Positions 46,701 through 57,084 of a stretch of DNA of 64,000 nt are shown here, one piece after another. The number at the start of each line of letters is the position of its first letter. Position 1 is the stretch's first letter. The position numbers and the translations under genes are program-made. Source of the DNA: Pseudomonas viridiflava (GTDB lineage: Bacteria; Pseudomonadota; Gammaproteobacteria; Pseudomonadales; Pseudomonadaceae); NCBI RefSeq assembly GCF_900573885.1, contig NZ_UPSE01000161.1:186001-250000 (forward strand). Reading direction: 5' to 3'. The notes beneath the pieces are model-generated. The model did not search any database, had not been told where the DNA came from, and saw only the letters and a list, made by a program, of their open reading frames with translations.

Positions 46701-49700
46701 ATGCATTCCCACACCCCCAAATTCCGACTTCTCCCCCTGATTCTGGCCGTGCAGGCCATCACCCTGGCCAGCGCCCAGGCCGCCGACTTCAGCGTCGGCG
46801 CCGGCACCACCGACAACACGGCCAAAACCCTGACCACGGGCAACACCGGCACAGTCGCCAACGGCGCCACCCTGCAAAACGGCGTCAACGCGCCGGTGGT
46901 CGACATCACCGGCACCAGCGGCACGGTCACGCTCACCAACTCAGGCACCCTCGCCAATACCGGCAGCGGACGCGCCATCGACAACAACACCAGCGGTGTC
47001 AGCATCGTCGTCAACAACAACGGCACCATCAGCGCCGTCAGCAGCGATGCGCTTCGCCTGAACAAGGCCAATTCCTCGCTGGTGCTGAACAACAACGGCA
47101 CGATCAAAGTCACCGGCAGCGGCACCAGTGGCGGGCAAGCGCTGGACCTGCGCGGCGCCGATGGCAGCGGCAGCAAAATCATCAACAACGGCTCCGCCAC
47201 CAACCGCAACGCGTTGATCGAATCCACCAACGACGACGCCCTGCGCCCCGGCAGCAACACCATCATCAACAACTACGGCACCATCATCAGCACGGGCGCG
47301 GTGAACACCAAATGCCCCGACTACATCAGCGCCTGCAGCGGTTCCGCCAGCGCCATGGACGCCATCGACTCCAAGCTGGCCGTTACCGTCAACAACTGGG
47401 GCACCATTTCCGGGCCGCGCCATGGCGTTACCTCGGACGCCGGCGTCACCGTCACCAACCACCAGGGCGGGCAGATCATCGGCCGTAACGGCTCGGGGGT
47501 CGGCAGCGATGGCGTGGGCACGGTGGTCAACTACGGTTTGATCAGCGGCCGCTATGCCGGCGCTGGCAAGGTGTTCGAGCACCTGGGCGGCAACACCGGT
47601 TTCAGCACCGCCAACAACGGCGATGGTGACGGCGTGGACATCGATGGCATCGCCAACATCACCAACTACGGCCGTATCGAAGGCGTGGGCGCCGGCGGCG
47701 TCGATTCCAGCGGCTTCCCCAATGGTGCCGATGGCATCGCGGCAGGTGGCGGCACGATCATCAACCACGCGGGCGCTGAAATTTTCGGCCAGTCCAAGGG
47801 CATCCTCATCGACGATGGCGCCAACGGCTCTTCCATCGCCGCGCAACGCGGCACGGCCACGGCTGTTGGCGGTGTGGCGACCATCACCAACGCGGGCGGC
47901 ATCATCGGTGCCGACAGCACCGCCATCGGCCTGGTCGGCGATTTCGCCGACAGCCTGACCAACCTGGCGGGCGGCGTGATTCGCGGCGGCGCCAAGTCGG
48001 TGCGTGTTGACCAACTGAGCAGCACCACTGCAGCAGCCGCCGTGCAAATGGGCGCGGGCAACGACACCCTCATCAACGCCGGTTCCATCGTTGGCCTCAA
48101 CGGTCTGGCGGTAGACATGGGCACCGGCGACGACAGCCTCACCGTGCTCACCGGTGGCACGTTTGGCGGCCTGGTGGACGGCGGCGCCGGCACCGACACC
48201 CTGACCCTCAGCGGCAGCGGCGTGGGCCAGTTTGGCAACAGCCAGAACTTCGAAACCCTGGCCGTTACCGGCGGCAGCTGGACAGTCAGCAGCAACGACT
48301 TCAGCGCCGGCGGCAGCGTGGCCAGCGGTGCGACATTGATCAACCAGGGCAGCATCGGCGGCGTGCTCACCGTCGCCAATGGCGCCCGTTATGGCGGCAC
48401 CGGCCGCCTGGGTAGTCTGCAACTGGGCAGCGGCGCCACGTTCGACTATTCCCTCAACGCCAGCGGTGCTGCGGTGCAACTGAGCGGCAGCGCCACCTTG
48501 GCCAACGCCGCGCTGAACCTGACTGCCAACGGCAGCGGTTATGCCGAGCGCAGCAGCCTGCTCGTGGCAGCGGGTGGCGTCAGCGGGCAGTTCGGTAGCG
48601 TCAGCCATAACTTCGCCTTCCTGACTCCAACCATCAGCTACACCGCCAACACGGTCGAGCTGCAACTGACCCGCAACGACACCGCCTTCGCCGCGCTCGC
48701 CAGCACGGAAAACGCGCGCAACCTGGCCAACAACCTGGCCTCGCAAAGCGATAGCAGTATTTACAACGCGCTACTGACCACCGACAAAGCCACCGCCAGC
48801 CAGGCGCTCGAACAACTGGCCGGCACCAGCAACGCCAGCATGGCGGCTGCCACGCTGGCCGGCTCCAGCCAGGTGAGCAACGTGATGCAAGGCGCCATGA
48901 GCCAGCTTGGCGGTTTTGGCGGCAGCTTGCAGGCCTCGGTGCTGCGCGATGATGGCCCGCAACTGGTGGCCGTTGGCGTGCCAAACGAGGCGCGTGGTCT
49001 GCACGACCCCAAAGCTGCCGGCCGTTTGTGGGTGCAAGCCCTTGGCAGTCACGGCACGGTAGATGGCGAGAACGGCAGCAGCGATGTCGACCAGAACACC
49101 GGCGGCACGTTGTTCGGTGCGGACTGGGCGCTGAGCCCGGACTGGCGCCTGGGGGTGGTCGGCGGTTATTCGCGCACCGACATCGACGCCGGGCAGGGCG
49201 CCTCCGGTGATGTCGACAGCTACCATGTCGGCGTCTATGCCCTGACCCAACTCGACCAACTGACCCTGCGCCTCGGCGCCGCGTACAGCAGCCATGAAGG
49301 CGAAAGCAAACGCCGGGTTCGCTTTGCCGGCGTAGACGACAAATTGCGCGGCGACTATGACGCCAACAGCCAGCAAGCCTTCGCCGAGCTGGCATACCCC
49401 TACGCCAGCGGCCGCCTGCTTGCCGAGCCATTCGCCGCCGTCGGCTACCAACGCTACGACCGCGATGCCTACAGCGAAAAGGGCGGCGACTCGGCCCTGC
49501 GCGTGGAGTCGCAAGACCAGGACAACCTCAGCACCACGTTGGGCCTGCGCATCGCCGGCCTCAACCGGCTCGACAACGGCATGAGCTTCACCCCACGCAT
49601 GAGCCTGGGCTGGCGCCACACCTACGGCAACGTCGACAGCGAAACGCGCCAGGCGTTTGTCAGCGGCGGCACCAGCTTCAGCGCCCAGGGCACGGCGCTG

Positions 49701-49841
49701 GATCGCAATTCGCTACTGGTTGAAGCGGGGTTCGATGTGGGCATTACTGCAACCCAGAGTCTGGGGTTGGGGTATGTGGGGGAGATGGGGGATAACGCGC
49801 AGAATCATGGGGTGGTGGCGCAGTGGCAGATGGGGTTTTAG
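46701..49841 (+). CDS. Autotransporter adhesin-like protein, type Va
   Basis: 1046 residues: signal peptide (LILAVQAITLASAQAAD), a passenger of beta-helix repeats rich in NNGTI, TNSGTL and TNYGRIEG-like rungs (residues about 30-500), a DTLTLSGSGVGQFG hinge, and a C-terminal 12-strand barrel (about residues 770-1046) ending WQMGF with the terminal Phe required for BAM. Genes of this kind act as surface adhesins, biofilm proteins or, if an inserted domain exists, enzymes; no catalytic insert is visible. GTG and upstream ATG alternatives are unlikely because the signal peptide starts here. It is a lone gene, flanked on both sides by repeats. Confidence 0.93.
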   Translation: MHSHTPKFRLLPLILAVQAITLASAQAADFSVGAGTTDNTAKTLTTGNTGTVANGATLQNGVNAPVVDITGTSGTVTLTNSGTLANTGSGRAIDNNTSGVSIVVNNNGTISAVSSDALRLNKANSSLVLNNNGTIKVTGSGTSGGQALDLRGADGSGSKIINNGSATNRNALIESTNDDALRPGSNTIINNYGTIISTGAVNTKCPDYISACSGSASAMDAIDSKLAVTVNNWGTISGPRHGVTSDAGVTVTNHQGGQIIGRNGSGVGSDGVGTVVNYGLISGRYAGAGKVFEHLGGNTGFSTANNGDGDGVDIDGIANITNYGRIEGVGAGGVDSSGFPNGADGIAAGGGTIINHAGAEIFGQSKGILIDDGANGSSIAAQRGTATAVGGVATITNAGGIIGADSTAIGLVGDFADSLTNLAGGVIRGGAKSVRVDQLSSTTAAAAVQMGAGNDTLINAGSIVGLNGLAVDMGTGDDSLTVLTGGTFGGLVDGGAGTDTLTLSGSGVGQFGNSQNFETLAVTGGSWTVSSNDFSAGGSVASGATLINQGSIGGVLTVANGARYGGTGRLGSLQLGSGATFDYSLNASGAAVQLSGSATLANAALNLTANGSGYAERSSLLVAAGGVSGQFGSVSHNFAFLTPTISYTANTVELQLTRNDTAFAALASTENARNLANNLASQSDSSIYNALLTTDKATASQALEQLAGTSNASMAAATLAGSSQVSNVMQGAMSQLGGFGGSLQASVLRDDGPQLVAVGVPNEARGLHDPKAAGRLWVQALGSHGTVDGENGSSDVDQNTGGTLFGADWALSPDWRLGVVGGYSRTDIDAGQGASGDVDSYHVGVYALTQLDQLTLRLGAAYSSHEGESKRRVRFAGVDDKLRGDYDANSQQAFAELAYPYASGRLLAEPFAAVGYQRYDRDAYSEKGGDSALRVESQDQDNLSTTLGLRIAGLNRLDNGMSFTPRMSLGWRHTYGNVDSETRQAFVSGGTSFSAQGTALDRNSLLVEAGFDVGITATQSLGLGYVGEMGDNAQNHGVVAQWQMGF

Positions 49842-49849
49842 AGCTGGCT

Positions 49850-50212
49850 GATCCGGCGCCTTCGCGGGAATGACGGAGTTTTCTCCCACATCCCCCGTCA
49901 TCCTCGCGAACGCGGGGATCCAGAGTTTCGGACCGAAGTGCGATTGGTGGCGCTACGGGGATGTTTGCTCGACGTGAAATTCTGGATTCCCGCCTGCGCG
50001 GGAATGACGGAAGTTTTTTTCCAGTCCACCGTCATCCTCGCGAACGCGGGGATCCAGAGTCTCGAACCGAAGTGCGATTGGCGGCGCTGTGGGGATATTT
50101 GTTCGGCGTTAAATTCTGGATTTCGAATCGTCGAACCGCCGCCTGCGCGGGAATGACAGAGGTTTTTGTCCAGACCACCGTCATCCCCGCGAAGGCGGGG
50201 ATCCAGAGTCTC
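49850..50212. repeat. Array of MITE-like inverted-repeat elements (three left arms)
   Basis: Left arms CGTCATCCTCGCGAACGCGG begin at 49896, 50030 and 50179; right arms (CTGGATTCCCGCCTGCGCGG...GAATGACGG) end near 49876, 50010 and 50157. Each unit has 28-30 bp inverted termini and a core of about 70 bp (CCGAAGTGCGATTGG...). Spacing is 134 and 149 bases. The second unit has a 15-bp insertion (50124-50138) in its right arm. No transposase is present. Confidence 0.9.
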
Positions 50213-50263
50213 GGCCCGAAGCGCAATGAGCGGCGCAGCCAATAGCCGTCCAGCACCCCAGCC

Positions 50264-51448
50264 TCAGTGCCCCTGCACCTGCGCCAATTCCCCTCCCGCC
50301 TGCGCATCCCGATCCAGCTTCGCCAACCGCGCTGTCAACTCAGCCAGTTGCCCGTCTTTCAGCACAATCAGACGTTGCAACTTATCCAGCTGCGACTGCA
50401 AATCCGCCACCCGGCTCGACAGCTCTTCGCCTTCGCGCCGCGCCTGGGCCAGTTCTTCCTGGGCCACTGCCAGGCGGTTGTCGGCTTCCTGTTTGGCGGC
50501 GGCCTTGCTGCCTTTGGCGCCGTCTTTGTGTTCGGCACGGCCACTGCCTTGTTCGCCTACCAGACTCAGGGTGTCGCTGGCGGCCTGGGTAGTTGGCGCG
50601 TTGCCGGCTTCGGTGCGTTTGCGCGCGTCCAGCTGGGCTACGCCTTCGCCTTTCCAGCTTTGTTGTTGCTGCTGGGTTTGCGCCAGGGCGTCGCTGCGGT
50701 CGGTGGCGTGCAGTTGCTCGCGGTTGGGCAGTTGCAGGGTTTGCGCGCTCTTCATGCGGTTGATGTTGCCGTTGCTGAAGGCGTCCGGGTTCAGGCGCTG
50801 AATGGCCAGCATGGCCTGCTGCGGCGAGGCATCGCCGCGAATGCGTTGGGCGATGTCCCAGAGCCGATCATTCGTCTGCGTGCGGTATTGGCCGCCGGCA
50901 ACAGGCCCGTCGGCGGGTGCACTGCTGGCTACGGCAGGCGCGGACGCCACCGGGGCAGGCGCGGCGACCGGCGCTTTCGGCCTGGTTGCCGGCGCGGCAG
51001 AAACGACCGGAGCGCTAACCGGCGCTGGCGCGGCGAAGGCATAGTTTGGCGGGTCGATCAGCAGGCTGTATTCACGCAGCTGCAAACCGTCCGGAGAAAC
51101 CACTTCCACAAGGAAATTCAGGTACGGCTCGGTGATCGGGCGGCTGGTGGTCACGCGGATCATGCTCTGACCCTTGGCATTCAGCGTGGGCTCGAATTTC
51201 AGCGCCAGTACCGCGCTGTCACGGTCGATGCCGGCTTTTTTGAACGCTTCGGCGGAGGCCAGGCGCACCTTCACTTCTTCCGGGCCGAGGTCACGTACGC
51301 CTTGCAGGTCGATTTGCGCGCGCAGCGGTTGGCTGAGGCTCGAGAGCACCTGGGCTTCGCCCACGCTCAGGGCCATGGCGGATGCCGGCAACAGTGATGC
51401 CGAGGCCAGGGCCAGAGCCGTCAGCAGGCGGGGATACTTCTTGAGCAT
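50264..51448 (-). CDS. FimV N-terminal-type LysM protein (short paralogue)
   Basis: 394 residues from MLKKYPRLLTALALASASLL. Signal peptide, then the FimV N-terminal domain (LSVGEAQVLSSLSQPLRAQIDLQGVRDLG, YREYSLLIDPPNY-like), a Pro/Ala linker, a LysM-type fold (RTQTNDRLWDIAQRIRGDASPQQAMLAIQRLNPDAF) and a C-terminal coiled coil (ADNRLAVAQEELAQARREGEELSS). Classic FimV is about 900 residues with cytoplasmic TPRs; this one lacks the membrane helix and TPR part, so it is a short paralogue that may only bind peptidoglycan. It is preceded, to the right, by a cyclase gene; the 3' end adjoins the repeat array. Confidence 0.87.
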   Translation of the reverse strand: MLKKYPRLLTALALASASLLPASAMALSVGEAQVLSSLSQPLRAQIDLQGVRDLGPEEVKVRLASAEAFKKAGIDRDSAVLALKFEPTLNAKGQSMIRVTTSRPITEPYLNFLVEVVSPDGLQLREYSLLIDPPNYAFAAPAPVSAPVVSAAPATRPKAPVAAPAPVASAPAVASSAPADGPVAGGQYRTQTNDRLWDIAQRIRGDASPQQAMLAIQRLNPDAFSNGNINRMKSAQTLQLPNREQLHATDRSDALAQTQQQQQSWKGEGVAQLDARKRTEAGNAPTTQAASDTLSLVGEQGSGRAEHKDGAKGSKAAAKQEADNRLAVAQEELAQARREGEELSSRVADLQSQLDKLQRLIVLKDGQLAELTARLAKLDRDAQAGGELAQVQGH

Positions 51449-51625
51449 GTCGGCTCTCCTCATCGTTAAGACCACGCAGGGCGCGTGCGGCCGCGCATGA
51501 TGGCGGGGTTGGCGATGAGCATTTGCGAGCTTCGCCACAGGCTGACGAAGGCGTGGCGAGCAGAGGTTGAAACTGTGCAGCAGGTACGGAAAAAACCACG
51601 AGACCGTCGCATTCCTCTAGGGCCA

Positions 51626-51652
51626 ATCGCGGCTAAAGCCGCTCCCACAGGG
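51626..51652. repeat. Single REP palindrome
   Basis: ATCGCGGCTAAAGCCGCTCCCACAGGG, a standard Pseudomonas REP, just past the 3' end of the GGDEF/EAL gene. The same family appears twice at 56983-57046. Confidence 0.9.
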
Positions 51653-51662
51653 TGTCGGACTT

Positions 51663-54545
51663 TCAGGAAGCGATGCTGCTCTGCTCCAGCAGCAATTTAA
51701 CGAAATGCTCGGCCGCCAATGGCCGGCTGATCAGGAAGCCCTGAATCTCGTCGCACTGCTGCGCTTTGAGGAAGTTCATCTGCGCCTGGGTTTCCACGCC
51801 TTCGGCCACTACTTTCAGTTCCAGGCTATGGGCCATGGCGATGATGGCGCGGGTAATGGCGGCGTCTTCGCCGTTGGCCGACAGGTCGCGAATAAAGGAC
51901 TGGTCGATCTTCACGTAATCCACCGGGAAGCGTTTGAGGTAGCTGAGCGAGGAATAGCCGGTGCCGAAGTCGTCGATCGCCAGCTTCACGCCCATCTGCC
52001 GCAGTTGGTGGAAGGTGCTGATCACGTTCTCGACGTTGTCGAGCAGCTGGCTTTCGGTGAGTTCCAGTTCCAGCAGGTGCGGCGCCAGCCCGGTTTCGTC
52101 GAGTACCTGGCGCACCAGCGCGGTGAGGTTGCCTTGGCGCAGTTGGTGCACTGAAAGATTCACCGACACGCGAATGTCTGCCAGCCCCATGGTCTGCCAT
52201 TCGCGCGCCTGCCGGCAGGCCTGGCGCAGCACGAATTCGCCGATGGGCGCGATCAAACCGGTTTCTTCGGCCAGGCCGATAAAGTCGCCGGGCGGCACCA
52301 GACCCAGCTCCGGATGGCGCCAGCGCACCAGCGCCTCGGCGGAGCTGAGGGTGTCGGTCACCATGCACAGTTTCGGCTGGTAGAAGACTTCCAGCTGCCC
52401 CAGTTCGATGCCTTTGCGCAGTTGGTTCTCCAGTTGCAGGCGTTCCAGCGTGCAGGCTTGCAGGTTGTCGGTGAAGAACTGGAAGGTGTTGCCGCCCAGG
52501 TGTTTGGCGTGCTGCATGGCCATGTTGGCCTGGCTGATCAACGCGCTCATTTCCCGTGCGTTTTCCGGCAGCAGGCTGATGCCGATAGAGGCGCTGACTA
52601 CCAGCTCCTGGCCGCCCACGGTCATGGGCATGCGCAACTTGGCGAGCAGCCGGCTGGCCAGGCGCGCCAGATTCGAGAGGCTGCCGTAGCTGTCGAGAAT
52701 CACGGCGAATTCATCGCCTGACAGCCGCGCTAGGGTGTCGGCTTCCGGCATGGATTGGGTCAGACGCCGGCTCATTTGCCGCAGCAACTGATCGGCCACT
52801 TCGTGGCCCAGGCTGTCGTTGAGCAGTTTGAAACGGTCAAGGTCGATGTGCAGCAACGCCAGTGTGCGCTCGCCTTGACGGGCTCGTTCGCTGGCTTCGT
52901 GCAGGCGCGCTTTGAACAGCGTGCGGTTGGCCAGACCGGTGAGTTCGTCGTAGTGCGAGAGGTAGCGCAGGCGTTCCTCGGCTTCGCGCCGCGAAGTGAG
53001 GTCGGCGAAGAAGCCGACGATATGGCTGACCCGGCCACGGCTGTCGTGCACCACGTTCATTTGCAGCCACTGGGGATAGAGCTCGCCGTTCTTGCGGGTT
53101 TCCACCAGCTCGCCCTGCCATTTGCCGTGCTGCTCCAGCTCCTGACGGATCACTTCGTATTGGCCGCGGTTGTCGCGGCTGCCGATCATGCGGGTCACGC
53201 TCTGGCCGTGCACTTCCTGGGCGCCATAGCCGGTCACGTCGCTGTAGGCCTGGTTGACGGCGAGCACCTTGTAGTCGGGGTCGAGAATGATGATGCCTTC
53301 GCTGGCGGCCTCGAACACGATGGCGGCCAGGCGCTGTTCTTCGTCGCGGCTTTTCCAGGCGGTGATGTCGCGGCGGGTGCCGAGCATGCGCGTAACGCGG
53401 CCTTCGGCGTCGCGCTCCACGGCGCGGCCGCGGTCTTCCACCCACAACCATTGATTGTCGGCGCGGCGGATGCGGTATTCGATTTCGTAGCCGTCGGTGA
53501 GCCCTTTCATGTGCTCGACCAGCGTGCGGCGCAGCAGCGGCAAGTCTTCGGGGTGCAGGCGCGGTTTCAGGTCGCGCAGCATCACGGTGACGGCGTCGGG
53601 GTCCAGGCCAAACAACTCCTTCAGCCGCGAGTGGTGAACCTCGTCGGTTTCCAGGTTCCAGTCCCACATGCCCAGTTCGCTGGCTTCCAGCGCCATGGCC
53701 AGACGCGCTTCGCTTTTGCTCAGGGCGTGGCTGGCGGCGTCCAGCTCGAGAGTGCGCTGGGCCACGCGCATTTCCAGATCGTTATGGGCATCGCGCAATT
53801 CGCGCTCGGCGCGGCGGCGCTGTTCGATTTCCCGCGCCAGCTCGCCGTTCAGCCCTTCGGCCTGACCCTTGGCGTGTTCCAGGCGGCTGATCAGCGCCTG
53901 GTTATGGAAGCGCTGCACCAGGCTGCGCTGCACCAGCCGGTTGATCTGCCAGGCCACCACCAGCAGGGCGCCGAACAGGATCAACCCGAGCAGACCCCAG
54001 CCTTTTTGCGTGTCGTCGCCGGACAGCAGCAGATAGCCCACCGCTGGCACCAGGCAGGGCAGGGCGAAGGTCAGAAAGGCGGTGAGGCTGACGGCATACG
54101 CCACGCTGGCCGACAAAATGGCCGCGCTGATCAGCCCGAACATCAGCACTTGCTGGAAGAAGGCGTTGGGCGGCACCAGCGCGATGGCACCAATGGCCAG
54201 GGCCACGCCCGAGGCGAAGGCGCCGAGCAGGAACATCTGCCGCCAATGGGGTTTGGCCTGGCGTGAAGGCAACGCGGCGTTGAACGCGGCCACCTGAATC
54301 AGCCTCAGTACCGCCAGCGTCACCACGCCCACCAGCCAGCCGGCCAGCAGCAGGTCGCCGCGCGGCTCCCATAACAGGTAGGCGCAGGCCAGGCCGCAAA
54401 GCAGCATGAACAGAGTGGGAATGCGTGAACCCTCGTACAGCAGACGAGTGCGTTCAACGGCGATGTCGGTGGCGAACAGCTGGCGAATGTCTCGATCGGT
54501 CTCTGCCAATGGCAGTTCGAGAGGACGCCTGGAATGTGCGGTCAT
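51663..54545 (-). CDS. Membrane GGDEF-EAL protein with PAS domains
   Basis: 960 residues from [17 protein letters not shown]. Five to six membrane helices lie in residues about 40-190, then a coiled coil, two or three PAS domains ([63 protein letters not shown]), a GGDEF domain with SGDEF ([13 protein letters not shown]) and an EAL domain with [20 protein letters not shown] and [24 protein letters not shown]. The SGDEF variant is often active, and the EAL catalytic residues are kept, so a bifunctional or phosphodiesterase-dominant c-di-GMP protein is expected. Start 54545 fits the family better than the ATG at 54614. Confidence 0.93.
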   Translation of the reverse strand: MTAHSRRPLELPLAETDRDIRQLFATDIAVERTRLLYEGSRIPTLFMLLCGLACAYLLWEPRGDLLLAGWLVGVVTLAVLRLIQVAAFNAALPSRQAKPHWRQMFLLGAFASGVALAIGAIALVPPNAFFQQVLMFGLISAAILSASVAYAVSLTAFLTFALPCLVPAVGYLLLSGDDTQKGWGLLGLILFGALLVVAWQINRLVQRSLVQRFHNQALISRLEHAKGQAEGLNGELAREIEQRRRAERELRDAHNDLEMRVAQRTLELDAASHALSKSEARLAMALEASELGMWDWNLETDEVHHSRLKELFGLDPDAVTVMLRDLKPRLHPEDLPLLRRTLVEHMKGLTDGYEIEYRIRRADNQWLWVEDRGRAVERDAEGRVTRMLGTRRDITAWKSRDEEQRLAAIVFEAASEGIIILDPDYKVLAVNQAYSDVTGYGAQEVHGQSVTRMIGSRDNRGQYEVIRQELEQHGKWQGELVETRKNGELYPQWLQMNVVHDSRGRVSHIVGFFADLTSRREAEERLRYLSHYDELTGLANRTLFKARLHEASERARQGERTLALLHIDLDRFKLLNDSLGHEVADQLLRQMSRRLTQSMPEADTLARLSGDEFAVILDSYGSLSNLARLASRLLAKLRMPMTVGGQELVVSASIGISLLPENAREMSALISQANMAMQHAKHLGGNTFQFFTDNLQACTLERLQLENQLRKGIELGQLEVFYQPKLCMVTDTLSSAEALVRWRHPELGLVPPGDFIGLAEETGLIAPIGEFVLRQACRQAREWQTMGLADIRVSVNLSVHQLRQGNLTALVRQVLDETGLAPHLLELELTESQLLDNVENVISTFHQLRQMGVKLAIDDFGTGYSSLSYLKRFPVDYVKIDQSFIRDLSANGEDAAITRAIIAMAHSLELKVVAEGVETQAQMNFLKAQQCDEIQGFLISRPLAAEHFVKLLLEQSSIAS

Positions 54546-54768
54546 AGGCCCTTTTCTTGTAATGGTTATGCCTAGTCGTGGCCGGAGCATACACAACCGA
54601 AGCCGTTGGCCCAAGGCTCAATCTCGGCATTTTCGCCGTGAATACCCCTTACTTTCGATAGCGCGGCCAGCGCCGCTGCGTTGACCTGCCGGTCGTCGGC
54701 AACGCGTTGCGGCGCGCATCGGTCGTACGGCGTTTGCCCTGACTACCCCGGCCCCCTAGAATGCCGCG

Positions 54769-56958
54769 ATGCGCGACGATCTCTCCCTTCTGCTTAATTC
54801 CCTCAACGACGCTCAACGCCAGGCCGTAGCGGCCCCGGTGGGGCGTCAGTTGGTTCTGGCCGGCGCTGGTTCCGGCAAAACCCGTGTGCTGGTGCACCGC
54901 ATCGCCTGGTTGATCCAGGTTGAAGGCGCCTCGCCGCACTCCATTTTGTCGGTGACCTTCACCAACAAGGCCGCTGCCGAAATGCGCCACCGCATTCAGC
55001 AACTGCTGGGGCTGAACCCGGCCGGCATGTGGGTCGGCACCTTTCACGGCCTGGCCCATCGCCTGTTGCGGGCGCATTGGCAGGAAGCGGGGCTGAACCA
55101 GAATTTCCAGATTCTCGACAGCGATGACCAGCAGCGCCTGGTCAAGCGCGTGATGCGCGAGCTGGGTCTGGACGAACAGCGCTGGCCAGCGCGTCAGGCG
55201 CAGTGGTTTATCAACGGCCAAAAAGACGAAGGCCTGCGGCCCAAGCATATTCAGCCGGGCGGCGACATGTTCCTCGCCACCATGCGCTCTGTTTACGAAG
55301 CCTACGAAGCGGCGTGTCTGCGCGCCGGGGTGATCGATTTCTCGGAACTGCTGCTGCGCGCCCTCGATCTGTGGCGCGACAACCCGGGCCTGCTGGAGCA
55401 TTACCAGCGGCGCTTCCGCCACATTCTGGTGGACGAGTTCCAAGACACCAACGCCGTGCAATACGCCTGGCTGCGCATGCTTGGCAAAGGCGGCGACAGC
55501 CTGATGGTGGTGGGCGATGACGACCAGTCGATCTACGGCTGGCGCGGCGCCAAGATCGAGAACATTCACCAGTACTCCACCGATTTCCCGGATGCCGAAA
55601 CCATTCGCCTGGAGCAGAACTACCGCTCCACGGCCAGCATTCTCAAGGCCGCCAACGCGCTGATCGTCAACAACAGCGGGCGCCTGGGCAAAGAACTGTG
55701 GACCGACGGTGGCGATGGCGAAGCCATCAGCCTGTACGCCGCTTTCAACGAGCACGACGAAGCGCGCTACGTGGTGGAAACCATTGAAGACGCCCTGCGC
55801 AAGAACGGCTTGCTGCGCAGCGAAATCGCCATTCTCTACCGCTCCAACGCCCAGTCGCGGGTGCTGGAAGAGGCATTGCTGCGCGAGCGAATTCCGTACC
55901 GCATCTACGGTGGCCAGCGCTTCTTCGAACGCGCTGAAATCAAGAACGCCATGGCCTACCTGCGCCTGCTCGAAGGCCGCGGCAACGATGCGGCACTGGA
56001 GCGGATCATCAATGTGCCGGCCCGTGGCATTGGCGAAAAAACCGTCGAAGCCATCCGCGAACATGCGCGCCACAGCGATCTGTCGATGTGGGAAGCCATG
56101 CGCCAACTGGTGGCCAACAAGGGCGTGACCGGTCGTGCGGCCAGTGCGCTGGGCGGGTTTGTCGAGCTGATCGAAAACCTCGCCGCCAAGGTCATGGACA
56201 TGCCGCTGCACCTGATGACCCAAACGGTCATCGAGCAGTCCGGGCTGATTACCTACCACAAAGAAGAAAAAGGCGAAAAAGGCCAGGCCCGGGTGGAAAA
56301 CCTTGAGGAACTGGTCAGCGCCGCGCGCAACTTCGAGAACAGTGAAGAAGACGACCAGACGCCATTGGCCGCTTTCCTCGGCCACGCCTCGCTGGAAGCC
56401 GGCGACTCGCAAGCCGACGAGCACGAAGACAGCGTGCAGCTAATGACCCTGCACAGCGCCAAGGGCCTGGAATTCCCGCTGGTGTTTCTGGTGGGCATGG
56501 AAGAAGGGCTGTTCCCGCACAAAATGAGCCTGGAAGAACCGGGTCGCTTGGAAGAGGAACGGCGCCTGGCCTACGTGGGCATTACCCGCGCCATGCAGAA
56601 CCTGGTGCTCACCTACGCGGAAACGCGCCGGTTGTACGGCAGCGAGACGTACAACAAAGTCTCGCGCTTCGTACGGGAAGTGCCGCCGGCGTTGATTCAG
56701 GAAGTGCGCCTGTCCAACAGCGTCAGCCGGCCTTACGGCAACAGCAATCGCGGCGCCAACACCGGCAGCATGTTTGCCAACGCCGAAGTGCCAGACACCG
56801 AATTCCGCCTGGGCCAGGCCGTCAAGCACGCGCTGTTTGGCGAAGGGGTGATTCTCAACTTCGAAGGTGCCGGCGCCCAGGCGCGGGTGCAGGTGAACTT
56901 CGCGGCCGAGGGCACCAAGTGGTTGATGATGGGTTATGCGAAGTTGGAACCGCTCTGA
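54769..56958 (+). CDS. uvrD: DNA helicase II UvrD
   Basis: 729 residues. Superfamily 1A helicase motifs: Q-motif LNDAQRQAVAA, Walker A GAGSGKT (33-38), VDEFQDTN (motif II), DDQSIYGWRGA (III), LEQNYRS (IV), TLHSAKGLEFPLVFLVG (V), and AYVGITRAM (VI). UvrD unwinds DNA in mismatch and nucleotide-excision repair. Upstream, 223 bases separate it from the divergent cyclase gene. A REP doublet follows. Confidence 0.97.
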   Translation: MRDDLSLLLNSLNDAQRQAVAAPVGRQLVLAGAGSGKTRVLVHRIAWLIQVEGASPHSILSVTFTNKAAAEMRHRIQQLLGLNPAGMWVGTFHGLAHRLLRAHWQEAGLNQNFQILDSDDQQRLVKRVMRELGLDEQRWPARQAQWFINGQKDEGLRPKHIQPGGDMFLATMRSVYEAYEAACLRAGVIDFSELLLRALDLWRDNPGLLEHYQRRFRHILVDEFQDTNAVQYAWLRMLGKGGDSLMVVGDDDQSIYGWRGAKIENIHQYSTDFPDAETIRLEQNYRSTASILKAANALIVNNSGRLGKELWTDGGDGEAISLYAAFNEHDEARYVVETIEDALRKNGLLRSEIAILYRSNAQSRVLEEALLRERIPYRIYGGQRFFERAEIKNAMAYLRLLEGRGNDAALERIINVPARGIGEKTVEAIREHARHSDLSMWEAMRQLVANKGVTGRAASALGGFVELIENLAAKVMDMPLHLMTQTVIEQSGLITYHKEEKGEKGQARVENLEELVSAARNFENSEEDDQTPLAAFLGHASLEAGDSQADEHEDSVQLMTLHSAKGLEFPLVFLVGMEEGLFPHKMSLEEPGRLEEERRLAYVGITRAMQNLVLTYAETRRLYGSETYNKVSRFVREVPPALIQEVRLSNSVSRPYGNSNRGANTGSMFANAEVPDTEFRLGQAVKHALFGEGVILNFEGAGAQARVQVNFAAEGTKWLMMGYAKLEPL

Positions 56959-56982
56959 GGGTTTCGTTTTCTGTTGAAACCA

Positions 56983-57046
56983 ATCGCGGCTAACGCCGCT
57001 CCCACAGGATTGCGCGTTTTCTGTAGGCGCGGCTTTAGCCGCGATG
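56983..57046. repeat. REP doublet (inverted) after uvrD
   Basis: ATCGCGGCTAACGCCGCTCCCACAGG (56983-57009) and, inverted, CTGTAGGCGCGGCTTTAGCCGCGAT (57021-57046), the usual REPIN arrangement with a short spacer. Confidence 0.9.
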
Positions 57047-57084
57047 CTTTTCCCGCCCCTATCTTCGGCTGAAAGGATTTCACC

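Noticed and set aside
46941-48746. 601-residue antisense frame over the autotransporter
   Set aside because: Shadow of the repetitive GC-rich passenger; no signal, domain or ribosome site.
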